A DNA stretch of 46,698 nt from a virus: positions 1 through 46,698 of the IMG/VR virus record IMGVR_UViG_3300042945_000819; one strand, given 5' to 3'. Positions 41,884-46,698 of the stretch are shown here, piece after piece. Every line of letters begins with the position of its first letter. Position 1 is the stretch's first letter. A program made the translations under genes and the position numbers. The notes under the pieces were generated by a model. The model was not told the DNA's origin, made no database searches, and saw only the letters and a program-made list of their open reading frames with translations.

Positions 41884-41910
41884 GGACACTTTATCAAGTG
41901 TCCTTTTTTT
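41884..41910 (+). terminator. Strong intrinsic terminator after tmRNA
   Basis: GGACACT-TTATCA-AGTGTCC, 7-bp perfect stem, and seven T residues. It ends the tmRNA transcript. Confidence 0.9.
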
Positions 41911-41930
41911 GCTTCAGGGGCACTGAGAGG

Positions 41931-41951
41931 TGCTATGATTACTAGATAAAC
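41931..41951 (+). promoter_or_regulatory. Extended -10 promoter with partial GATTAC palindrome
   Basis: TGCTATGAT (41931-41939) overlaps GATTAC, then TAG and ATAAAC, a worn copy of the palindrome. The ATG at 41962 is 22 nt after the -10. Confidence 0.55.
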
Positions 41952-41961
41952 AAAAAAATCA

Positions 41962-42543
41962 ATGTTTGAATCTCTTGTTCCTTTCATTAAAGAACGTCTC
42001 ACTAAGCATCACGAACTTTATAGTGCTCAATGTAAAGCAGAACTCTGGGAAGAAAATCTTTGTTGGGCATTAAAACAGGCGGGTTTTGGTAGTGATTGGA
42101 AACCAGACTTCAATCATAAAAGTGGACTTGATCAAACTACAGACGAAGGTATTCGTATTGGCAATAAGGGAGGAAATGTAATTAAAAATATTGTTGAAAT
42201 TAGTGGATCACGATTGACTAAACACAAAACAATTCAAGATAAACTCAATTTCTTGAGTATAAAAAAAGAGGATTATATTTTTTGTTTGGGTACTGAAAAG
42301 GATGAATGGAAAAAAGGAATCAAACGTTATTATTTCATTGTAATTAAGTCAGATATTCTTGATTATCATAATCAACTCTGGGAAGAAACCTATGGAAAAC
42401 AAACAAATATTGGTCAACTTGTTGGATGGAAATGTTCTTCCGAAGTATTTAATGCTAAAATTATCAGATCTAACTCTGATCAACTTTGGACAACTGTTAA
42501 ATTAGATTACTGCGAAGAAATACATGACATTACTATTGGGTGA
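41962..42543 (+). CDS. Putative restriction endonuclease partner of methylase
   Basis: 193 aa, MFESLVPFIKERLTKHHELYS... GFGSDWKPDFNHKSGLDQTTDEGIRIGNKGGNVIKNIVEISGSRLTKHKTIQDKLNFLSIKKEDYIFCLG. It overlaps the methylase ORF by 20 nt, a layout common for restriction-modification pairs. The acidic/Ser-Gly centre (NIVEISGSRLTKH) may be an active-site strand, but no certain PD-(D/E)xK motif is visible. Call by context. Confidence 0.5.
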   Translation: MFESLVPFIKERLTKHHELYSAQCKAELWEENLCWALKQAGFGSDWKPDFNHKSGLDQTTDEGIRIGNKGGNVIKNIVEISGSRLTKHKTIQDKLNFLSIKKEDYIFCLGTEKDEWKKGIKRYYFIVIKSDILDYHNQLWEETYGKQTNIGQLVGWKCSSEVFNAKIIRSNSDQLWTTVKLDYCEEIHDITIG

Positions 42544-43285
42544 TTGTTTGGAAATTCTACCAACACTTGCAGATAATTCTGTAGATATGGTTTTGGTAGA
42601 TTTACCGTATGGCACAACTGCTTGTAAATGGGATAGTATTATTCCTTTGAATAAGTTGTGGGAACAGTATCATAGAATTTGTAAAAAGAATGGGGCGATG
42701 GTATTCACTGCCGCTCAACCATTTACAACGATTCTTGCTGCTTCTAACATAGAAAACTTTAGGTATGAATGGATTTGGGAAAAACCACAAGGAACTAATC
42801 CTATGAACGCAAAGGTGATGCCTTTGAAATCACATGAAAATATTTTGGTTTTTTATCGCACCAAACCCACATATAATCCTCAAATGTGGTATTCAACTCC
42901 TTATTCTGGTTTCTCATCAGAGACCAGCAAGATTGGTGAGGTTTATGGTAAAGCACAGAGCAAGCATCGTGACAATCCAGATGGGTCAAGATATCCCAAA
43001 ACGATACTTAAGTTTAAGCAAGAGAAGGGATTGCATCCAACACAGAAACCAGTAGAATTGATGGAATACTTGATTAAAACATACACCAATGAAGGTGACA
43101 CCGTGTTGGACAATACAATGGGAAGTGGGTCTACTGGTGTTGCTGCAGTTCGTTGTAAAAGAAATTTTATTGGTATTGAAATGGATTCTGAGTATTATCA
43201 AGTTGCTGAAAAACGGATACAAGAAACTGTGCTAGTTTCTGAACTGGCACACAATACCTCCAATGCCCTTGCAGACCTGCTATAA
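42524..43285 (+). CDS. DNA methyltransferase, N6/N4 beta class
   Basis: 253 aa. DMVLVDLPYGTTACKWDSIIPLNKLWEQY is motif IV (DLPY in place of DPPY) with flanking phage-typical residues, and VLDNTMGSGSTGVAA near residue 195-210 is the SAM motif I at the C-terminal side, so motif order IV-I marks the beta class. LHPTQKP precedes it. It likely methylates A or C in a short site, protecting phage DNA or pairing with the gene upstream. Confidence 0.88.
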   Translation: MTLLLGDCLEILPTLADNSVDMVLVDLPYGTTACKWDSIIPLNKLWEQYHRICKKNGAMVFTAAQPFTTILAASNIENFRYEWIWEKPQGTNPMNAKVMPLKSHENILVFYRTKPTYNPQMWYSTPYSGFSSETSKIGEVYGKAQSKHRDNPDGSRYPKTILKFKQEKGLHPTQKPVELMEYLIKTYTNEGDTVLDNTMGSGSTGVAAVRCKRNFIGIEMDSEYYQVAEKRIQETVLVSELAHNTSNALADLL

Positions 43286-43286
43286 T
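43278..43286 (+). promoter_or_regulatory. Extended -10 promoter (TGCTATAAT)
   Basis: TGC plus TATAAT inside the methylase stop region, followed by GGTAATC, the remnant of the palindrome. ATG 43310 is 24 nt further. Confidence 0.6.
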
Positions 43287-43309
43287 ACAAAGGTAATCAA
43301 CGGAAATCT

Positions 43310-43714
43310 ATGGCAACACGTTCTCGAATTGGAATCCAACTTTCTGATGAGTCTGTTCTCTCTGTGTATCATCATTGGGACGGGATGCCTTCTTGGTTGG
43401 GTCGTATTCTGAATACTCACTACAATACCAGAGAGAAAGTTGCAGAACTGATTGATGGTGGTGATATGAGTTCTTGCTGGACTGATACTCCATTTAATTA
43501 TGATGGAACTCCATCTGAGTATGGTCCTAATTATTACTCTTATCGTGGTGATGATTGTCCTCCTCGGCACGATGCAAATAAGTATGATTATCTTGCCGAG
43601 GGTGAAGAGTATGCCTATCTCTACACTCTGAATGATGAGTGGGTATGTTATGCTCTTAATGAGAATGATTATCCCACAGTTGTTGAAATTCCTTCTGGTG
43701 CCCTTGCGGTTTGA
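43310..43714 (+). CDS. Conserved phage protein (RSRIG...HWDG family), 134 aa
   Basis: 134 aa: MATRSRIGIQLSDESVLSVYHHWDGMPSWLGRILNTHYNTREKVAELIDGGDMSSCW. The RSRIG....SVY.HWDG.P...G..L..HYN...KV..LI..GD pattern recurs in many unrelated large phages, as I recall. It is followed by an acidic half (EGEEYAYLYTLNDEW). Probably early; function not known. Confidence 0.75.
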   Translation: MATRSRIGIQLSDESVLSVYHHWDGMPSWLGRILNTHYNTREKVAELIDGGDMSSCWTDTPFNYDGTPSEYGPNYYSYRGDDCPPRHDANKYDYLAEGEEYAYLYTLNDEWVCYALNENDYPTVVEIPSGALAV

Positions 43715-43717
43715 TAT

Positions 43718-43909
43718 ATGAAAACTTCTACTGCTCTTGGTGTTGCTTTTGGTGCGATTGTTTTTGCAGTTGTCTTCCTATTCTTTGAAGCATGGTTGCT
43801 TGGACTGATTCTGTCTTGGTTTAATGTTTCTTTGACTATTTGGCAAAATCTTGCTATTGTAGTTCTTGCTAATATGATTTTCAAAAACACTGGAGTCTCT
43901 TCAAAATGA
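43718..43909 (+). CDS. Small membrane protein (63 aa)
   Basis: 63 aa with two hydrophobic segments (residues ~5-33 VAFGAIVFAVVFLFFEAWLLG and ~40-55 IWQNLAIVVLANMIF). Short C-terminal tail. Coupled to the SPFH-like gene by ATGA. Probably an inner-membrane partner of that gene. Confidence 0.65.
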   Translation: MKTSTALGVAFGAIVFAVVFLFFEAWLLGLILSWFNVSLTIWQNLAIVVLANMIFKNTGVSSK

Positions 43910-44310
43910 AACCTGATAACACTCTTCGTAACGCTAGTATCATTGGCGTTTCTTTCCTCGTCTCTCTGGTAATTATCAATGCTGTTGTTGGTCCGATCTA
44001 TAATGTATGGGCACAATCCCTTGCAGGTAAAGCAGAACTTCAGAAAGCAGAATATACCCGTCAAGTTGCAGTTCTTGAAGCACAAGCAAAGAAAGATTCT
44101 GCACAACAACTTGCCGATGCTGAAGTGATTCGTGCCACTGGTGTTGCAAAAGCAAACCAAATCATTGGTGATTCACTGAAAGATAATCGTGAGTATCTTC
44201 AATATCTTTATATCACTGGACTGGAAGATGGTAGCAAGAATGGTAATGTAACCATTTATGTTCCTACAGAAAATGGTATGCCTGTTCCTACTCTGCAAAT
44301 GAACAAATGA
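43906..44310 (+). CDS. SPFH/prohibitin-tail-like membrane protein
   Basis: 134 aa. An N-terminal membrane anchor (IIGVSFLVSLVIINAVVGPIY, ~12-32) precedes a long charged helix (AGKAELQKAEYTRQVAVLEAQAKKDSAQQLADAEVIRATGVAKANQIIGD) and NREYLQYLYITGLEDG...VTIYVPTENGMPVP. This order matches the C-terminal coil and end of SPFH/HflC proteins (LYIEAL...VIYVPTENGLPI), but the SPFH head is missing. It may cap or disturb host SPFH-protease assemblies. Coupled by ATGA on both sides. Confidence 0.7.
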   Translation: MKPDNTLRNASIIGVSFLVSLVIINAVVGPIYNVWAQSLAGKAELQKAEYTRQVAVLEAQAKKDSAQQLADAEVIRATGVAKANQIIGDSLKDNREYLQYLYITGLEDGSKNGNVTIYVPTENGMPVPTLQMNK

Positions 44311-44513
44311 CAACAAAAGTGAAACGTAAAATGGTAAATGTGGAACCTGTTTCTTCAAAAGCAAAAAACAGGTTTGTGAATATTATGGATAGTCTTCACG
44401 GTTGTGTAGTGGAGCAAGAGAAGGACAATCTTATTTTTCTTGCTTCTATCAACCGTAAATACTTTATGTGGTTGCCAAAAGAAGGAAACGAACATTGGAA
44501 AATTGTAAAATGA
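44307..44513 (+). CDS. Small phage protein (68 aa)
   Basis: 68 aa, beta-rich: MVNVEPVSSKAKNRFVNIMDSLHGCVVEQEKDNLIFLASINRKYFMWLPKEG. It looks like a conserved short cyanophage family with a basic front (TTKVKRK). Coupled by ATGA on both sides. Confidence 0.65.
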   Translation: MTTKVKRKMVNVEPVSSKAKNRFVNIMDSLHGCVVEQEKDNLIFLASINRKYFMWLPKEGNEHWKIVK

Positions 44514-44800
44514 AACCAATTAAATTTTTTCAAGTTGCTAAATGGTCTCATCGTGAAGACTTTGGGCACGAGTGGTATATACAACTATTTTTTACAGACC
44601 GTTGGGCACTTCTTCAGGCATCGATTTCTTGGAATGACTTTCCTGGTTGGCCTTACATTCAAATCAAATCTGGAACTGGTAGTCTTTTGAGTATTATTTT
44701 CTGGGCATATAAATTTGGATTTGATATTGGTTTTATTGAGTACACTTGGAACTGGGAACGATTGGAAGAGATAGATGAAGACGAAACTGAACTGGTTTGA
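44510..44800 (+). CDS. Small phage protein with aromatic core (96 aa)
   Basis: The ATG at 44510 overlaps the previous stop by four bases (ATGA). 96 aa: MKPIKFFQVAKWSHREDFGHEWYIQLFFTDRWALLQASISWNDFPGWPYIQIKSGTG..., with a hydrophobic middle (LLSIIFWAYKFGFDIGFIEYTW) that could touch the membrane. Trp/Phe rich. Unknown function. Confidence 0.6.
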   Translation: MKPIKFFQVAKWSHREDFGHEWYIQLFFTDRWALLQASISWNDFPGWPYIQIKSGTGSLLSIIFWAYKFGFDIGFIEYTWNWERLEEIDEDETELV

Positions 44801-45137
44801 GTATTATTTTGGACACTGCTTTCAGACTGGTTGGAGAGAAATCTGGAACAATTTCAAGATGTGGAGAGACCTCATCAGTGGAAACTATAAGGACTATGCT
44901 CTTTTAAAAAATGATGACCCATATGAAGAATGTTATAATTGGTTCTGGACTTCTATCAATCTAGATGAAACATATCCCAAAGAGTTTCTTGAATACCTGA
45001 TGGAAATGTGTGATAGAATTGATAGAGGTGAAGAGAAACTGATTCCATTCACCAAAGAAATGTTTGATGACCTTGATGACCTTGTAGGTAATTTGATTGA
45101 TGATTTGAAACTTGATGAGGAGTTGGACAAAGAATGA
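44775..45137 (+). CDS. Acidic phage protein (120 aa)
   Basis: 120 aa: an aromatic start (LNWFEYYFGHCFQTGWREIWNNFKMWRD) and a very acidic C-terminal half (DDLDDLVGNLIDDLKLDEELDKE). It overlaps the preceding gene by 26 nt. No family known to me. Confidence 0.55.
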   Translation: MKTKLNWFEYYFGHCFQTGWREIWNNFKMWRDLISGNYKDYALLKNDDPYEECYNWFWTSINLDETYPKEFLEYLMEMCDRIDRGEEKLIPFTKEMFDDLDDLVGNLIDDLKLDEELDKE

Positions 45138-45445
45138 TTGGATTGATTGCTGGACTGACTTGTGGAATTGCAACTTACTATGGAGTAGGTGATGGTTTTG
45201 ATGGTCAGAGAACTGCATCAGGAAAAAGATTTGATGCTTATGCCCATACCGTAGCCCATCCTTATCTTAAGTTTGGAACACGACTTCGGATTACAAATCA
45301 AGACAATATGAAACAAGTTTATGTGACCGTGACTGATAGAGGTCCATATTCTCACGCTGATATGGATATGAGTTATGGAGCATTTCGTAAGATTGCAAAT
45401 GTTAATAATGGAAATGCAACTATTTGTTGGAGAGTAGTTGGATGA
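45134..45445 (+). CDS. RlpA-like double-psi beta-barrel protein
   Basis: 103 aa. GIATYYGVGDGFDGQRTASGKRFDAYAHTVAHPYLKFGTRLRITNQDNMKQVYVTVTDRGPYSHADMDMSYGAF is the full RlpA pattern (AT.Y......G..TASG..FD...A.H..LPFGT...VTN....VVV.DRGP...D.S..A). RlpA proteins are septal lytic transglycosylase-related peptidoglycan enzymes. The conserved Asp (TDRGPYSHADMD) is present. There is no clear signal peptide beyond a short hydrophobic start (MIGLIAGLTCGI), so export is uncertain. It may help cell-wall passage or release. Confidence 0.8.
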   Translation: MIGLIAGLTCGIATYYGVGDGFDGQRTASGKRFDAYAHTVAHPYLKFGTRLRITNQDNMKQVYVTVTDRGPYSHADMDMSYGAFRKIANVNNGNATICWRVVG

Positions 45446-45606
45446 TAAAGAAACTACCTGATAAAAAAGAACTGGATATTATATGGACGGTGGCAACCAG
45501 TTCCGCAATTGAATGTAATGACAAACCTCATATTATCTTTGCCCGACTGCTGTATTATGAGTTGTCGGATGAAGAGTTCCCTTACAAACTTGCTGATCCA
45601 AAATGA
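45442..45606 (+). CDS. Small phage protein (54 aa)
   Basis: ATG 45442 overlaps the RlpA stop (ATGA). 54 aa: MIKKLPDKKELDIIWTVATSSAIECNDKPHIIFARLLYYELSDEEFPYKLADPK; helical. Coupled also to the next gene. Unknown. Confidence 0.55.
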   Translation: MIKKLPDKKELDIIWTVATSSAIECNDKPHIIFARLLYYELSDEEFPYKLADPK

Positions 45607-45887
45607 GTTTTTCTAAAACAATTTCAGTCTTTGCTGCTCTCGCAAGTATCTTTGCTGCTGGAGCAACTGGTTGGAAACTTGCAGATTCACAAAAAGAAGT
45701 TCCTTTGAGTCCATTAGACCAAAAGGTAATGGAGTTGGAAAAGAAACTTGACCAAGCACAACAACCACAAGTTGCTCCAGAACCAGTCAAACTTCCACCA
45801 CCTACAGTTCAAACAGTAGCACCACAACCTGCTATACTGCCACCAGTAACACCTCCTCCTCCTGTTCCTGAAAATGTCACTCCTTGA
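45603..45887 (+). CDS. Proline-rich membrane-anchored protein (94 aa)
   Basis: 94 aa. Residues ~4-22 (SKTISVFAALASIFAAGATGW) form an N-terminal membrane anchor or signal; the rest is a short coiled segment (LDQKVMELEKKLDQAQQ) and a proline-rich tail (KLPPPTVQTVAPQPAILPPVTPPPPVPENV). This spanin-like or TonB-like build spans the periplasm. Directly after RlpA-like gene, so a cell-envelope role is likely. Confidence 0.65.
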   Translation: MSFSKTISVFAALASIFAAGATGWKLADSQKEVPLSPLDQKVMELEKKLDQAQQPQVAPEPVKLPPPTVQTVAPQPAILPPVTPPPPVPENVTP

Positions 45888-46065
45888 TACTCTCAACTAC
45901 TTCATACAAGACCAAGAAGGACACCTACAATGTCTTGAATGGGACATCAGAGAGGAAACCAATTATGAGAACAATAATCTTGATTGGTATACTGAACAAT
46001 ACGACCTTACTAAACAACGAATAGAAGACCTCAAACAAATCAAAATCATTATTGAAAATCAATGA
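45874..46065 (+). CDS. Small helical protein (63 aa)
   Basis: 63 aa with a coiled-coil-like C-terminus (YDLTKQRIEDLKQIKIII). MSLLDTLNYFIQDQEGHLQCLEWDIREETNYENNN... overlaps the Pro-rich gene by 14 nt and the next by four (ATGA). Unknown. Confidence 0.55.
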   Translation: MSLLDTLNYFIQDQEGHLQCLEWDIREETNYENNNLDWYTEQYDLTKQRIEDLKQIKIIIENQ

Positions 46066-46499
46066 AAACCTACAATCTCACCATCACTGAAAAGCAGGCA
46101 CGAGCACTTGTAGATGCTACTGATTTGCTTCAAAGAGTTCAACTTGGTCAGTGGAGAGAAATTCAAGATAATCTACCTCTTCAAAAACCAATTGATTATG
46201 AGGAATTTCATCAGGATATGAAAATTATTGGAGCAATTCTATCCAAACATATGATTGATGGTATTGATGGTGGTGCTTCCTCACTTGGAGTAGGACATCC
46301 AAACCTTCCAGAAAGTAATGGTATTCTTTATGACCTTCATCGGGTCATTCGTAGGAAACTTTCTGTGGAAAGGGCAGTAGAACAGGGCATTATTGAGAAT
46401 GAAAATGTTTCCAGAAATGAGATGCCTATCACTGTGGATTTTGATTTACCTATGAAATGGGGAACTGAACCACTTGCTAAACTGGAAAGGGTCAGTTGA
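46062..46499 (+). CDS. Conserved-looking phage protein (145 aa)
   Basis: 145 aa: MKTYNLTITEKQARALVDATDLLQRVQLGQWREIQDNLPLQ is of a type found in many phages (short regulator-like helical proteins). GHPNLPESNGILYDLHRVIRRKLSVE follows. The gene ends an operon that is closed by a terminator 13 nt further. Confidence 0.6.
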   Translation: MKTYNLTITEKQARALVDATDLLQRVQLGQWREIQDNLPLQKPIDYEEFHQDMKIIGAILSKHMIDGIDGGASSLGVGHPNLPESNGILYDLHRVIRRKLSVERAVEQGIIENENVSRNEMPITVDFDLPMKWGTEPLAKLERVS

Positions 46500-46511
46500 G
46501 AAACTGGCACA

Positions 46512-46536
46512 GGGCATCTCCACAGGTGCCCTTTTT
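46512..46536 (+). terminator. Intrinsic terminator
   Basis: GGGCA and TGCCC pair with a 10-nt loop, followed by five T. Confidence 0.7.
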
Positions 46537-46537
46537 G

Positions 46538-46546
46538 GTCTATAAT
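46538..46546 (+). promoter_or_regulatory. Promoter (-10 TATAAT) of the last gene
   Basis: GTCTATAATA follows the terminator; TATAAT at 46541-46546. Same terminator-then-promoter cassette pattern as elsewhere. AGAGGA lies upstream of ATG 46573. Confidence 0.55.
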
Positions 46547-46572
46547 ACTCTCATACACACAGAGGACTGCTG

Positions 46573-46698
46573 ATGACTTACCAAATCACCAAAGAAATCC
46601 GTATTCACCACGAAGATGGTTGGTTTTACCAATTTACTGATGATGGTGAAGGTTGTATTGAGGTTTCTTCTTATGAAACACACGGTATTCAAGAAACA
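46573..46698 (+). CDS. Small phage protein, 3' partial
   Basis: 42 codons seen before the window ends: MTYQITKEIRIHHEDGWFYQFTDDGEGCIEVSSYETHGIQE. The strand-turn-strand design is typical of the short cyanophage families here. Starts from the TATAAT cassette with AGAGGA as RBS. Incomplete, function unknown. Confidence 0.55.
   Translation, partial: MTYQITKEIRIHHEDGWFYQFTDDGEGCIEVSSYETHGIQET

Noticed and set aside
41808-42002. Minus-strand ORF of 64 aa over the tmRNA
   Set aside because: It covers the tmRNA tag end and terminator; no RBS or promoter.
43280-43570. Two minus-strand ORFs opposite the 43310 gene
   Set aside because: No start signals on that strand, and the + strand protein is conserved in style.

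Overview
The window looks like part of a T4-like cyanophage genome (a myovirus of picocyanobacteria). The evidence is: AT-rich, tightly packed genes almost all on the + strand, with many ATGA overlaps; T4-type late promoters (TATAAATA or one mismatch) in front of structural and endonuclease genes; the cyanophage pair cobS plus a vWA-domain metallopeptidase; a plant-type ferredoxin; a tRNA array; and two RNA features of cyanobacterial type (a tRNA-Leu group I intron and a two-piece tmRNA). No photosystem gene is present in this segment. Function names rest on reading motifs by eye; no database search was possible.

Layout. 1-18850 is the distal-tail and glycan region. It holds a partial structural protein, a collagen-like GTQ fibre, and three paralogous proteins that each carry twelve YGYFGGG blades (two six-bladed propellers). 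Interleaved with them are enzymes that could modify surfaces or fibres: two glycosyltransferases, a sulfotransferase, two 2OG-Fe(II) oxygenases (one on the - strand), a GH130-like propeller, a TPR-FkbM methyltransferase-oxygenase fusion and a GT25 enzyme. 18851-19067 holds a probable free-standing small RNA. 19068-24090 holds a GIY-YIG endonuclease, the vWA metallopeptidase, an internal-protein-like gene and cobS. 24146-29468 is a run of small early-type genes with ferredoxin and a second GIY-YIG endonuclease. 29511-33875 and 36773-37456 hold proteins whose N-termini resemble the capsid-targeting sequence of T4 internal proteins (MKTYQEFI.E), including one with an HNH-like motif and one GNAT-like. 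34167-41619 holds 28 tRNA genes for all 20 amino acids, in two blocks, with two HNH endonucleases, a Dam-type methylase with a possible nuclease partner, a histone-like protein and several tiny genes. 41649-41910 is a permuted tmRNA gene. 41962-46698 holds a second possible restriction-modification pair, small membrane and cytoplasmic genes, an RlpA-like protein and a gene cut by the window end.

How it fits together. Host-type sigma70 promoters (TTGACA-17-TATRAT) drive the tRNAs and the small RNA. Terminator plus extended -10 cassettes, often with a GATTAC-N3-GTAATC palindrome, start many early operons. TATAAATA boxes start late genes. The homing endonucleases are wedged against tRNAs or regulatory cassettes, and three of the four have the late promoter in or beside an RNA hairpin, as known for T4 I-TevI.

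Most notable: (1) a phage-borne, circularly permuted tmRNA whose tag reads ANKIVAFTRQTALV and lacks the usual C-terminal AA degron; (2) a 260-nt group I intron in tRNA-Leu(UAA) at the classic cyanobacterial position; (3) a battery of putative capsid-packaged proteins; (4) the propeller/collagen fibre cluster with its modifying enzymes.
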